NCBI GenBank assembly: GCA_964528595.1 | Contig: CAZGTM010000006.1 | Location: 1-64,000 of the forward strand | From: CAYFKJ01 sp964528595 | Lineage (GTDB): Bacteria; Pseudomonadota; Alphaproteobacteria; UBA2966 | DNA length: 64,000 nt | Direction of reading: 5' to 3' | Shown here: piece by piece, positions 27,376 to 36,383 of the stretch | Layout of the letters: the number at the start of each line of letters is the position of its first letter | Position numbering within the stretch: the first letter of the stretch is position 1 | Program-made: the position numbers and the translations under genes | Notes under the pieces: model-generated | Database searches by the model: none | What the model saw: only the letters and a program-made list of their open reading frames with translations | What the model was told of the DNA's origin: nothing

Positions 27376-28122
27376 CTATTTGACCAACTTGAGCCGGTCG
27401 ATCGCCGCGTTGAGCCGCGCCATGATCTCGTCGCTCACATTTTGGCTGCACATGATGTAGCGAAGATCGCCGGGCGGCGCGTCTTTCATCTCAAGGACCT
27501 TGAGTTTCGAGGCGCTGCCCTCGACCGATTGCATCAGATAATCGGCGGTGTCGACGGAGATCAGAAGATAGTCGAAGCGGCCGGCCATCAGCATGGCGGC
27601 GGAGCCGTCGTTGGTTTGATTGTGGACGACCTTTTTGGTCTTGAACTCCTCAAGCAGTTCGTCGAAGAATTTGCCGTAGGACCAGCCGCGGCGAATGCCG
27701 ACGCTGAGATTGGGGTCCGCCAGCAGATCGCGGAATTTGTCGTAGAGCAGAACTTCCGCATTGTCCCGGCGCACCAGCGCACCGGTTCCGTTGCCCTGGT
27801 AGAACGGTTTGCTGAACTTGGCAAACGCCTCCCGCTTCTTATTCTTGAACCAGCCCGTGCTGCAAATGGCGCCCCGGTTCTTTTCCAGCATGGACAGGGT
27901 GCGCGAGGCCGAAGACTTCCGCCACTCGAATGACACGCCGGCTTCGCGGAAGACCTTGGCCGCCTGTTCGACGAACAATCCGGTGAGCGTCCCGTCATCT
28001 TTCCAGACCCGGAACGGCGGACGGTGGTGCGCCAGCCAGCCGATATCGGCGGCAAATACGCTGGCTACGGGCGAACAGATCGTGATCGCCAGAAGGGCGC
28101 CAATTAGCTTGCGGATTTTCAT
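27376..28122 (-). CDS. periplasmic solute-binding protein, family 3-like, orphan
   Basis: A 248-residue protein with a Sec signal peptide (residues 1-24, cleavage after VFA). The mature part has the type II periplasmic binding fold of the amino-acid family (SBP_bac_3), for example PPFRVWKDDGTLTGLFVEQAAKVF. There are no permease or ATPase genes beside it. It lies next to sensor kinase genes, so it might serve as a ligand-sensing partner, or be one of the orphan family 3 proteins whose ligand is unknown. Confidence 0.78.
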   Translation of the reverse strand: MKIRKLIGALLAITICSPVASVFAADIGWLAHHRPPFRVWKDDGTLTGLFVEQAAKVFREAGVSFEWRKSSASRTLSMLEKNRGAICSTGWFKNKKREAFAKFSKPFYQGNGTGALVRRDNAEVLLYDKFRDLLADPNLSVGIRRGWSYGKFFDELLEEFKTKKVVHNQTNDGSAAMLMAGRFDYLLISVDTADYLMQSVEGSASKLKVLEMKDAPPGDLRYIMCSQNVSDEIMARLNAAIDRLKLVK

Positions 28123-28158
28123 TATTATTCCCCGCCGTTTCGGAACCTGCGCCGAATA

Positions 28159-29013
28159 CTAACTTGAGATATCCCGCATGTCTTGGGCGTAGCCGCGCAG
28201 AGTACCGGCGAAGTAATTGCGCTGTTTGGCATCCAGCGACGTCAACACGTCGAACAACAAAGCTTCGATGGCGGCCCATCGTCTCTCCGTGACGGCCCGG
28301 TAATCGGGATCGACGATTTCGTCCGCCCGCAACAGGATGCGGGGAATGAACTCGGCGAGTTGCGCTTCATCGGGCGCCGTCCTCAGGAAATCGATGAACG
28401 CCTTCTGGCGATGCTCGCGGTTGTCGAGCCAACGGGCATAATCGCCGCCGGAGGCCTCGACGTAGCGTTCGATGATGGCGATTTGATCGTCTTTCAGCGG
28501 GCCGGTGAAGCGTTCGAAATTGTCGATGATGCCCTCCAGGCGGTCGGCCAGCCGGTCCTCCAGGGGTCGTTCCAGACCCTCGCGGCGCTTCGCCAGCCTC
28601 TCCGCCAGGCGCTTCTCCAGGGCGTCGACTTTGTCCTTCGCGGTATGGCGGGCCAGGACGGCGGCGGCGTAAGGCGCGGCGCCCCGGAATATCTTGCCAA
28701 GCAAGTCCCGCGCGGTTTCGGCGCCCCGGGTGGCGGCCGGGCGGTTGAGCGATTGGCTGACGATGATGTCGGCATATTCGTTGAGCAGGTCGGCGTAGAG
28801 CGGCAGCATCTCCTGGCTGTGCCAGTCGACGAATTCCTCGGTTTTCAGCGCAATGAAGGCGGCTTCCGCATCGTTCGGCTCAAGGTATTCCTCGATTTCG
28901 CTGGTGATATAGGTATCGGCGAAGCGGTAGAGCAGGCCGAAACCGCTGCAGGCGGTCAGGAAGGCCGCAGTAACCAACACCAAAACTAGCCGCTGCGGCT
29001 TGCCGTTCAGCAT
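28159..29013 (-). CDS. lipoprotein, DUF6279-like
   Basis: A 284-residue predicted lipoprotein. The signal peptide ends in the lipobox LTAC, so the mature N-terminal Cys would be acylated. The rest is alpha-helical and charged, with an EKRLAERLAKRREGLERPLEDRLADRL-type amphipathic stretch near the middle. It resembles DUF6279 lipoproteins, whose role is unknown. The ATG at 29013 overlaps the stop of the upstream membrane gene by 7 nt, so the two are co-translated. Confidence 0.72.
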   Translation of the reverse strand: MLNGKPQRLVLVLVTAAFLTACSGFGLLYRFADTYITSEIEEYLEPNDAEAAFIALKTEEFVDWHSQEMLPLYADLLNEYADIIVSQSLNRPAATRGAETARDLLGKIFRGAAPYAAAVLARHTAKDKVDALEKRLAERLAKRREGLERPLEDRLADRLEGIIDNFERFTGPLKDDQIAIIERYVEASGGDYARWLDNREHRQKAFIDFLRTAPDEAQLAEFIPRILLRADEIVDPDYRAVTERRWAAIEALLFDVLTSLDAKQRNYFAGTLRGYAQDMRDISS

Positions 29014-30119
29014 TTCGCTTTCGCCTTCGTTTTCGGAATGGCGGCGGCGACCTGGCGGCCGGCTGTGTTGACGGCTTGCGCCATTTGCCCGGGACGAAAC
29101 GACCGTTGACCGAGCAATCCGGCCTGCAACCATTCGAAATCACCGTCGACGACGCGTTCGGTGTCGAGATGCCGGGGGGCGATTTCCTGCACGCTTCCGT
29201 CCGCCGCGACCTGTCCGATGGCAAAGGTGAAGACATACCCACCCGGCAGGCCCATGCGGAGATCCGAGTAAAGTAGTTCGCCCTCACGGATTTTCAGTTC
29301 ATAGAAATCGTCGGAGAAATCGGCCAGCGTCCGCGCGGTGCCGGCCGCGACCAGCGAACTGCCGCTTGAGCAGGTAATGCCCTCCGGCAATCGCCGGTGG
29401 GCGTAGATCGTCGTCGCCTCCCGGCCGCCCAGCAACGGTATGAACACGTCGTAATAACGCGGGCCATCAAGTGCAATCACCCGCCAGAACAGCGAGTTGA
29501 ACGGCGTCGGCGAGGCAAGCAGGTCTTCGTATTTGAGGCCGTTGTCGGCCAAAACCTGTTTGCCCTTTTCAGCGACGGCCTGTTGGGCGACGGCGGTCCA
29601 ACCGAGGTAAATGGTGGAGACCACCAGCGCTCTGGCCAGCCACTTTCCGTAGCGCGGCGTCCACACCGTCTGGAAAAATGCCCAAATCGTCATGGCCAGG
29701 AGCGGCAGGGTATAGAGCGGATCGATGATGAAAATGGATCCCAGCCCGACCGGTTCCTTCCAAACCGGCCAGAATAACTGCGTGCCATAGACCGTCAGGC
29801 TGTCCAGCAGCGCGTGCGTGGTGAGGATCAGGAATACGGCGAGATAGGCACGCAGGCGGTCTTGTTTGAGAGCCTCAAAAAGCCGGCTAAGGCCCTCGCC
29901 GAGCAAAGGCGTGACGACCGCGTGGACGAGCAATGAATGGGTGACGCTGCGGTGCGTGACGAAGCGCTCGACAGGATCGCCGGTGGGCCAGAAGACGTCG
30001 AGATCGGGCAGCATCGCCAGCAGCCCGCCCGTGACCGCCGCCTTGCGCACGCCGATGCGCCGGCCCAAAACAGCCACGCCGACACCGGCGCCCAGGGTAA
30101 ACTGCGTAACTGAATCCAT
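29007..30119 (-). CDS. DUF457/YdjM-type membrane-bound metal-dependent hydrolase
   Basis: A 370-residue protein. The first 180 residues match the DUF457 family, with histidine motifs TQFTLGAGVG, LPDLDVFWPTGD, HRSVTHSLLVH and THALLDSLTVYG that form a putative metal site. Four to five membrane helices are present. The C-terminal 180 residues are a soluble domain typical of longer members. Reaction and substrate are unproven; some relatives affect membrane or cell-envelope processes. It overlaps the DUF6279-like lipoprotein gene. Confidence 0.82.
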   Translation of the reverse strand: MDSVTQFTLGAGVGVAVLGRRIGVRKAAVTGGLLAMLPDLDVFWPTGDPVERFVTHRSVTHSLLVHAVVTPLLGEGLSRLFEALKQDRLRAYLAVFLILTTHALLDSLTVYGTQLFWPVWKEPVGLGSIFIIDPLYTLPLLAMTIWAFFQTVWTPRYGKWLARALVVSTIYLGWTAVAQQAVAEKGKQVLADNGLKYEDLLASPTPFNSLFWRVIALDGPRYYDVFIPLLGGREATTIYAHRRLPEGITCSSGSSLVAAGTARTLADFSDDFYELKIREGELLYSDLRMGLPGGYVFTFAIGQVAADGSVQEIAPRHLDTERVVDGDFEWLQAGLLGQRSFRPGQMAQAVNTAGRQVAAAIPKTKAKAKC

Positions 30120-30189
30120 GGCCCCCGCTCAGAGCGAACTTCGATTTCCTCTCAGACCATATGGGCACGCCGCCCGGCCTAGTCCAGCG

Positions 30190-30972
30190 TCAATCGTACA
30201 TGCGCTGTCGCATTTTTCGATGGGCCATGGTGAAGGCGACAATGCTCATGCCGGTAATGTAGGCGATATGCGGTAGGGCCGTCATGAAGTCGATGGGCAG
30301 ACCCGTGCTTAAAGGACGGACGACCGCCACGACGTGCGTCATGGGCAGAGCCCAGGCGATGCCCTGCATAAAATCCGGAAAGTGGGTGATTTCGAAGAAT
30401 ACGCCGCAGAAAACGAACATCGGCGTCACCCAGAAAGTGAAGAAGTAGCTGAAGAACTCGTAGCCCTGAGCATATGACGTCGCCAACAGCCCGACGCAGG
30501 CGAAGCATATGGCGGCCAGAAACACCATGGGCACGGCAATCAGGGCGCCGCCGATGGAAGGCACGCCGCCCCACAGCCAGCCGACGATCAGAACCGTGGC
30601 AGCGGAGATCATAGCTTTGGCGGCGGCCCAGACCACTTCTCCCATGAGCAATTCACGCAAGGTTATCGGCGTCGCCAGAACGGCGTCCCAATTCTTCAAC
30701 ATGAAATAGCGGCTGAAGGAGCCGATCGTGGTCTCGAAACTCGCCGCGAACATGGCCGAATAGGCGATCATGCCGGGCACGATGAAGTCGAGGTATTCGA
30801 TGCCGTCCATCGTCTCGATGAAACGGCCCATGCCGAAACCGAAGGCGAACAGGAACAACACCGGATTGCCGACGTTGTTCGCCATGGCCGACCAGAAGAG
30901 CTTGCGCCAGACGATATACTGCCGATAGGCGACTGCCAGTACGTGCTGGGGACTGGGGATGAAGGTATCCAT
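30190..30972 (-). CDS. ABC-2 type transporter permease (NodJ-like)
   Basis: A 260-residue ABC-2 permease with six hydrophobic helices and the family stretch near ATPITLRELLMGEVVWAAAK. NodJ and its relatives export lipids or oligosaccharides with NodI. Nothing nearby suggests nodulation, so the general NodIJ-type export family is meant. The start overlaps the ATPase stop by one base (TGATG), showing a single two-gene operon. Confidence 0.88.
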   Translation of the reverse strand: MDTFIPSPQHVLAVAYRQYIVWRKLFWSAMANNVGNPVLFLFAFGFGMGRFIETMDGIEYLDFIVPGMIAYSAMFAASFETTIGSFSRYFMLKNWDAVLATPITLRELLMGEVVWAAAKAMISAATVLIVGWLWGGVPSIGGALIAVPMVFLAAICFACVGLLATSYAQGYEFFSYFFTFWVTPMFVFCGVFFEITHFPDFMQGIAWALPMTHVVAVVRPLSTGLPIDFMTALPHIAYITGMSIVAFTMAHRKMRQRMYD

Positions 30973-31877
30973 CAGTTGTCCCTCAAACTGCGGCCCGTGA
31001 GGCGCAAAAAGACATCTTCCAGGTTGGCTTGGCGATGTAGGTAGACGGCGTCTTCGGGCAGGTCTTCGATAAACTCGCTGCGGCTGCGCACGAAATAGAG
31101 CACACTGTCGCCAATATCCTCCTGCTCCCAGCGGTCAGGCGGTGAGATTGCCAAGTGCGGCTTGCGCACCTCGAAAACGTGGCCTTTGACGCGCCGGTCG
31201 ATCAGCTCCTGCGGCGTGCCCTGGTCCAGGATCGTACCCTCGTCGATGATTACGATGTTGTCGCAGAGCTGCTGCGCTTCGTCCATGTAGTGCGTCGTGA
31301 GCAGCAGGGAGCGTCCTTCTTTTTTCAGTTCCAGCAATTGCTTCCAGATCAGCACCCGCGCCTGGGGGTCGAGACCGGTGGTGGGCTCGTCCAGGATCAC
31401 CAGTTCGGGATCGTTGATCAGGGCGCGCGCGATCACCAGCCGGCGCTTCATACCGCCCGACAGAGCGTTCACCGGCGCGCCGGATTTTTCGGTCAATTGC
31501 ATGAAGTCGAGCAGCTTGGGCACACGCTCGCGGATGGTCTCGGGCGACAACGCGAAGTAGCGGCCGTAGACCTCCAGGTTTTCCAGCACCGTGATGTCCG
31601 GATCCAAATTCGTTTCCTGGGGCACCAAGCCGATCTTCGCTTTGTTTTCGCGGCTCATGTCCTGCACCGGCGCACCGAAAACACTGAGCTCGCCGCCCGT
31701 CAGGCGTGACAGCCCCATGATCATGCGCATGGTGGTCGATTTGCCGGCGCCGTTCGGCCCCAACAAACCGATGCACTGGGCGCGCGGCACCTCGAAGTCG
31801 AGGCCCTTGACGACTTCGAGATCTCCGTAACGTTTGATCAGGCCGGTCGCGGCGACAATGGCGGCGTCGTGCATCAT
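30972..31877 (-). CDS. ABC transporter ATPase (NodI-like)
   Basis: A 301-residue ATPase with Walker A GPNGAGKST, signature LSGGMKRRLVIARAL and Walker B LVILDEPTTGLD. About 70 C-terminal residues after the ABC fold are typical of the NodI/DrrA group. It partners the permease downstream. Two start codons are adjacent (31877 and 31874). It is divergent from the ferredoxin-like gene at 32011. Confidence 0.9.
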   Translation of the reverse strand: MMHDAAIVAATGLIKRYGDLEVVKGLDFEVPRAQCIGLLGPNGAGKSTTMRMIMGLSRLTGGELSVFGAPVQDMSRENKAKIGLVPQETNLDPDITVLENLEVYGRYFALSPETIRERVPKLLDFMQLTEKSGAPVNALSGGMKRRLVIARALINDPELVILDEPTTGLDPQARVLIWKQLLELKKEGRSLLLTTHYMDEAQQLCDNIVIIDEGTILDQGTPQELIDRRVKGHVFEVRKPHLAISPPDRWEQEDIGDSVLYFVRSRSEFIEDLPEDAVYLHRQANLEDVFLRLTGRSLRDN

Positions 31878-32010
31878 GAGTTCTCGGCTGAGGGCGGAGT
31901 GTATTCGGGGCGAGGTGGTTCAATAGCGTGACTTTGATATGGGGGCAACCTTCGTGGACGCAAGCCAATCCGTTTGCCCGGCCGCTCGTTTGGCGCTACC
32001 GTCCCTGACC

Positions 32011-32712
32011 ATGAAATACGAAGATGTTCAAGCGGCCCTGGAAGGCACCGGTCTGATCTGCCGGGGCGGTTTTGTGGCCGGACCGGAAGACGCCGTTCCG
32101 GGCTGGGGAGGTGGCGCGGCGACGGTGGTGGTAATCGGCAACGCCGGTTCGTCCATGTGGGCTCGCTTCAGCGCCGGCGTCGGCGAAGATCGACGCCGTG
32201 AAGATGACAATCCGTTGAACGAATGGACCGCCCGGACCATGGCGCCGATCGCCGAGAAACTGGGGGCCCGCGTCTATTTTCCCTTCGACCGGCCCTACCA
32301 TCCGTTTCAGCGCTGGGCCATGAAATCCGAAAACATCTGGCAATCGCCCATCGGCCCGCTCATCCATCCCGAATTCGGCCTTTGGCATGCCTACCGCGCG
32401 GCCCTGGTGTTCGACCAGGCCTTTGACACGCCCGAGCCGAGTGATGCCGAGAACCCTTGTGACACCTGTGCCGACAAGCCGTGTCTCTCGGCCTGTCCGG
32501 TTGCGGCGTTCTCACCGGGAGACTACGACGTCCCGGCTTGCATCAGGCATATCGCAGCGCCGGAAGGGAAGACCTGTGTTGAGCGGCATTGTGCGGCGCG
32601 GCGGGCCTGCCCCGTCGGCGTCGATTACCGCTACGACCAGCCCCACGCCGAATTCCACATGACAAAGTTCCGGCGCTCGGCGGCGGAACGCTTCGGTATC
32701 GATATCGCTTAA
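32011..32712 (+). CDS. ferredoxin-like protein with eight C-terminal cysteines
   Basis: A 233-residue protein. The C-terminal third has CDTCADKPCLSACP followed by single and paired cysteines (ACIRH, CVERHC, ACPVG), eight in all, enough for two 4Fe-4S clusters. The spacing recalls the cluster domain of epoxyqueuosine reductase, but the catalytic corrinoid domain is absent. The N-terminal part contains VVVIGNAGSSMW and a tryptophan-rich middle (PYHPFQRWAMKSENIW). It recurs in alphaproteobacteria without an assigned role. The ATG at 32011 is taken by family appearance; an ATG at 31939 would add 24 residues, and neither has a good ribosome site. Confidence 0.75.
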   Translation: MKYEDVQAALEGTGLICRGGFVAGPEDAVPGWGGGAATVVVIGNAGSSMWARFSAGVGEDRRREDDNPLNEWTARTMAPIAEKLGARVYFPFDRPYHPFQRWAMKSENIWQSPIGPLIHPEFGLWHAYRAALVFDQAFDTPEPSDAENPCDTCADKPCLSACPVAAFSPGDYDVPACIRHIAAPEGKTCVERHCAARRACPVGVDYRYDQPHAEFHMTKFRRSAAERFGIDIA

Positions 32713-33245
32713 TCCGCGCTACCGGCAAGCCTAGCCAGCGCCGCTTCGATTTTTGCCGTCGTTTCCGTCGACCCGATCTCGTCCCCCGCCTTGCCGATGC
32801 CGACCGCCGCCACGACAATTGTTCGCAGGACTTCCATCTGCTGGGTGAGCGCCGGCAACACGCGGGCGCCGCCGCGCTGGCCCGGCGTGGCGGCCAGGAT
32901 AACGACCTTGGTGTCCTCGAACACCGCCCGGCCGTCCAACCCATCCCCGGCGCGGGAGCACCAATCGAGCGTGTTCTTCAAAAGTGCGGGGAAGCCGCCA
33001 TTGTACTCGGGCGTCGAAATGACCAACGCATCCGTTTGGGCGATCATTTCCTTCAATCGCCGGGCGGCGTCCGGCAGGCCGTTCTCCGTTTCCCAGTCGC
33101 CGTTGTAAATCGGCATCTCGAAATCGATGAGATCGATAAGCGTCGCTTCATGACCACGTAATTCGGCCGCCTCGTGTGCGACCTTGATGAGCCGGCGATT
33201 GAGCGAGTCGCGGCGGGTGCTGCCCGAGAACATGAGAATTTTCAT
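32709..33245 (-). CDS. NADPH-dependent FMN reductase family protein
   Basis: A 178-residue flavodoxin-fold protein. It opens with the FMN phosphate loop SGSTRRDSLNRRL and carries STPEYNGGFPALLKNTLDW, the hallmark of the NADPH:FMN/azoreductase/chromate reductase group. Such enzymes reduce flavins, quinones or dyes, and natural substrates are often unclear. It overlaps the convergent ferredoxin-like gene by 4 nt. Confidence 0.9.
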   Translation of the reverse strand: MKILMFSGSTRRDSLNRRLIKVAHEAAELRGHEATLIDLIDFEMPIYNGDWETENGLPDAARRLKEMIAQTDALVISTPEYNGGFPALLKNTLDWCSRAGDGLDGRAVFEDTKVVILAATPGQRGGARVLPALTQQMEVLRTIVVAAVGIGKAGDEIGSTETTAKIEAALARLAGSAD

Positions 33246-33362
33246 GAGAACTTAGATAGGGCCGGCCTCACGGCAAAACCAGTACTCGCAATTCGAGAAC
33301 GGACCGGCAGAAATACCGGGTAAATTAAGTTAAGATCGAAACGCCACTCTTTGGAGCGACAA

Positions 33363-34424
33363 ATGACGGTAAAGTCGGAGATCCTGACCAATGTCCTGGA
33401 GCACATCATCCAGGGCGTCGTGATGTTCGACAACTCGCAACGGCTGGTCGTCTGGAATAGGCACTACGAGCAAATTCTGCAGTTTCCCGAAGGTTTCCTG
33501 AATGCCGGGATGCCAAACAAGGATCTGACCATGCACCTCGCGGAACGCGGGGACTTCGGCGACGGCGACCCCGGGCAATTGGTGGCCGAACGGCTTGACC
33601 TTCTCTGGGGTGGCTCCATGAGACCGGCGGAAATAACCGTCCGCGGCGACCGGACCTACGACGTGCGGTTCCAGAAAACGGACGACGGCGGCCTCGTGGT
33701 TACCTACACCGACATCACCGAACGTAAGGAAATGGATCGCATGAAAAGCGAATTCATTTCGACGGTGAGCCATGAACTGCGCACGCCGCTGACGTCGATC
33801 AAAGGCTCACTTGGTCTTCTGGCGGCCGGCGCCATGGGTGAGTTGCCGGAAAAGGTCAAAAACCTGGTGGATATCGCCCACAACAATTCTGACCGGCTAG
33901 GCCTGTTGGTTGAGGACCTTCTGGACATACAAAACATCGAATCCGGTGAGATGGCGTTCGATCCGCAGCTGCTCGATCTCTCGCGGCTGGTGCGCGACAC
34001 GGTGGAGAGCAACAAAGGTTATGCCGAAACCTACGGCGTCGAATTCGTTTTCGGCGAGATCGCATCCGACATGTCAGTGCAAGGCGACGCCGTGCGTCTC
34101 GGCAAGGTGATGGCCAACTTGCTGTCAAACGCCGCCAAATTCTCGCCTGAAAAGGAAGCGGTCGAAATCAGCCTGTCCCGCGATGGCGCCGCCGCCAAGG
34201 TCTCGGTATCCGACCGGGGGCCGGGCATACCCGACGATTTTCGCGACCGCATTTTCGACCGCTTCGCCCAGGCCGACAGCTCGGACAACCGCCGCATCGG
34301 CGGTACCGGTTTAGGACTGCACATTTGCAAATCGATTGTCGAACTGCACCGCGGCGAAATCGGATTCCACAGCGGAGAAGGCAAGGGCAGCACGTTCTAC
34401 TTCACCCTACCGGTGCCCGATTGA
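33363..34424 (+). CDS. PAS-domain sensor histidine kinase
   Basis: A 353-residue cytoplasmic kinase. Residues 5-115 form a PAS domain that begins VLEHIIQGVVMFD and ends DITERKEMDRM. Its sequence is close to the fifth PAS repeat of the giant kinase at 21547 (shared VVWNRHYEQ/AIWNRHYQD). HisKA follows with H137 in SHELRTPLTS, then the ATPase with NLLSNAAKFSP, RGPGIPDD and GTGLGLHI. GGAG precedes the ATG at 33363; a TTG at 33351 is unlikely. No regulator gene is adjacent, so it is an orphan kinase. Confidence 0.92.
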   Translation: MTVKSEILTNVLEHIIQGVVMFDNSQRLVVWNRHYEQILQFPEGFLNAGMPNKDLTMHLAERGDFGDGDPGQLVAERLDLLWGGSMRPAEITVRGDRTYDVRFQKTDDGGLVVTYTDITERKEMDRMKSEFISTVSHELRTPLTSIKGSLGLLAAGAMGELPEKVKNLVDIAHNNSDRLGLLVEDLLDIQNIESGEMAFDPQLLDLSRLVRDTVESNKGYAETYGVEFVFGEIASDMSVQGDAVRLGKVMANLLSNAAKFSPEKEAVEISLSRDGAAAKVSVSDRGPGIPDDFRDRIFDRFAQADSSDNRRIGGTGLGLHICKSIVELHRGEIGFHSGEGKGSTFYFTLPVPD

Positions 34425-34440
34425 CTATCCTGATCCGCCG

Positions 34441-34911
34441 TCACACCAGCGGCAGCGCCGTCGTTGCCTTCCATTGGCCCAGCGACATGGCGGAGCGGGT
34501 TTTTTCGACTTGGGGGATGGCCAGCAGTTCGTCGAGGATGAATTCCCGATAGGCCGCGATGTCGTCGACCACGACGCGCAGCAGGTTGTCGTATTCGCCG
34601 GAGATGAAGTGACACTCCAGCACCTCGGGCCGTTCGCGCACCTGGGCCATAAAATCCTCGCGGGTTTTCTTGTCCTTCCGGTTGAGCGCGACTTCGATGA
34701 AGACGGTCAACGTCAGGCCGAGGGCATCGGGCGACAGCAGGGCGACGTATTTTTCGATCAGGCCGGACTGTTCCATCAGCCGGACGCGGCGGTGACAGCT
34801 TGAGGTCGAGAGGTTCACCCGCTCTGCCAGTTCGGCGTTCGACAGGCGGGCATCCTGCTGGAGAATTTCGAGGATACGTCTGTCCGTCTGATCCAGGGTT
34901 TGTGTGGCCAT
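34441..34911 (-). CDS. Lrp/AsnC family transcriptional regulator
   Basis: A 156-residue regulator. The N-terminal helix-turn-helix spans residues 10-55 (RRILEILQQDARLSNAELAERVNLSTSSCHRRVRLME). A C-terminal RAM/ACT-like ligand domain follows, with HFISGEYDNLLRVVVDD. Such proteins usually bind an amino acid and control a divergent gene. Here the divergent neighbour is the radical SAM cluster at 35046, which suggests that amino-acid chemistry is involved. Confidence 0.92.
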   Translation of the reverse strand: MATQTLDQTDRRILEILQQDARLSNAELAERVNLSTSSCHRRVRLMEQSGLIEKYVALLSPDALGLTLTVFIEVALNRKDKKTREDFMAQVRERPEVLECHFISGEYDNLLRVVVDDIAAYREFILDELLAIPQVEKTRSAMSLGQWKATTALPLV

Positions 34912-35045
34912 TTATCCTAATTTTCCAAAAAATGTTCGAATAATCCACCATATTCATAGAGAATCGTCTTATCATTTGCAAAGACATTGCGGCCCAGGGC
35001 GTCTAGTCTTTTCGGGCCCGTCAGACGAAACCCATGAGGATTTCA
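34912..35045. promoter_or_regulatory. divergent promoter region, Lrp regulator / radical SAM cluster
   Basis: A 134 bp gap, AT-rich at 34915-34980 in contrast to its surroundings. It must hold promoters for both directions and probable Lrp-type binding sites, which are weakly conserved AT-rich tracts. No clear palindrome was found by eye. GAGGA at 35036-35040 is the ribosome site that selects the ATG at 35046 over the one at 35034. Confidence 0.5.
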
Positions 35046-36359
35046 ATGTCCGTTATCGCCACGCTCGATGCGCCAACCGTCGAGACTTTCGCCAAAAAAT
35101 ATGCCGACGTGCCCATGGAGGTGATCCTCAAGGAGGATCTGTTGCGCCAAGGCATGGACCTCAGCCCGGCGGCGCTTGAGCTCGCCAAGGATGCTCGGCC
35201 CCAGGCCTATTTCCTGTTTTCCTACAACATGAGCGGTCACGGCGAAATGGACGAGGGCGTCAGCACCACGGCGCCGGAAGACATCATCTTCCGCGACGGG
35301 CCCTACGGTCTTAGGAAGACCTGGGTGCGCGTCGTGCTCAACGGCTCATCGCCCTACATGATCGACGTTGTCGACGGCGTCTTGAAGATCTGTGAAAACG
35401 GCGTGCCGCTGGCCGAGGTCGATTACCCGAAAAAGCCCTCCTACTACGGCCGGGAACTGGACGACGGTCTACTCTACGAACAGATCATCCCGCTGCTTTA
35501 CAATTCGTACGCGTTCATCACGACCTTCCGCGCCTGCCACTACTGGGGCGACAAGGAGGAATGCAAGTTCTGCGACATCAACTACAACCTGCGTGAGATC
35601 CGCCGCCTGTCGGGTGACCACGTCACGGCGGACGCCATCAAGAACAAGGACCACGTCGTCGAGGTCATCGGCGCGATGTCGGAAGAGCCCGATCCCGATC
35701 ACCGCATGATCACCATCATCATGACCGGCGGCTCGATCCTGCGTTCCGTCCAGAAGGGGCCGGACAACGCGGCTGATTTCAACATTCCCTACGTCGAGGC
35801 CATTCGTGAACGCATCGGCCACCGCGTGCCCATCGTGATGATCACGGAAACCCAGGACATGGACCGTCTCAGGCGCATGAAAGCCGCCGGCATTACGACG
35901 CACAACGCCAATCTTGAAGTCTGGGACCGCGATCTGTTCGCCACCATCGCGCCGGGCAAGGAAACCCACGTGGGCTACGACAACTGGGTGCGTGGCCTGC
36001 TGGATTCGGTCGATATCTTCGGCGAGGGCCGGGTCAGCCCCAACATGGTCTCGGGCATCGAGATGGCGCGGCCCTGGGGCTTCGACAGCGTCAAGCAAGC
36101 GGTCGCTTCCGCCAGCGAGGGCTTCGAGTACCTGATGTCGCGGGGCGTTATCCCGCATCTCGATACCTGGTGTATCGAGCCCGGTACCCAATTGGCCGAC
36201 AACCCGCCGGTGCCGCTCGATTTCCTCATCCAGGCCGACATCGCCTGGTACGAGACCTGGCGCAAATACAAACTGCCGCCCTTCGAGGGCTATGGCCCGA
36301 TGGGCTCGCCCGGCGTCGCCGTCTACGGCAACACCGGTTCCGTCGACATGGGCGGTTGA
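35046..36359 (+). CDS. radical SAM protein with CX8CX2C cluster motif, function unassigned
   Basis: A 437-residue protein. The sequence ACHYWGDKEECKFCDIN near residues 164-180 gives cysteines spaced CX8CX2C, an expansion of the usual CX3CX2C, with the expected aromatic before the third Cys. MTGGSIL near residue 230 resembles the GGE-type SAM-binding strand. The fold looks BioB/HydG-like (TIM barrel), with NLEVWDRDLFATIAPGKE in the later strands. The N-terminal 100 residues are not recognised. It is first in a same-strand set with YciI-like, aminotransferase, unknown and methyltransferase genes, opposite an Lrp regulator. The substrate may be an amino acid derivative, which is inference. Confidence 0.85.
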   Translation: MSVIATLDAPTVETFAKKYADVPMEVILKEDLLRQGMDLSPAALELAKDARPQAYFLFSYNMSGHGEMDEGVSTTAPEDIIFRDGPYGLRKTWVRVVLNGSSPYMIDVVDGVLKICENGVPLAEVDYPKKPSYYGRELDDGLLYEQIIPLLYNSYAFITTFRACHYWGDKEECKFCDINYNLREIRRLSGDHVTADAIKNKDHVVEVIGAMSEEPDPDHRMITIIMTGGSILRSVQKGPDNAADFNIPYVEAIRERIGHRVPIVMITETQDMDRLRRMKAAGITTHNANLEVWDRDLFATIAPGKETHVGYDNWVRGLLDSVDIFGEGRVSPNMVSGIEMARPWGFDSVKQAVASASEGFEYLMSRGVIPHLDTWCIEPGTQLADNPPVPLDFLIQADIAWYETWRKYKLPPFEGYGPMGSPGVAVYGNTGSVDMGG

Positions 36360-36383
36360 CAATAATCGCGGGAGGACTATCCG

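Noticed and set aside
30190..31877. NodIJ as evidence of a nodulating symbiont
   Set aside because: No nod, nif or fix genes are present and NodIJ-like exporters are widespread in non-symbionts.
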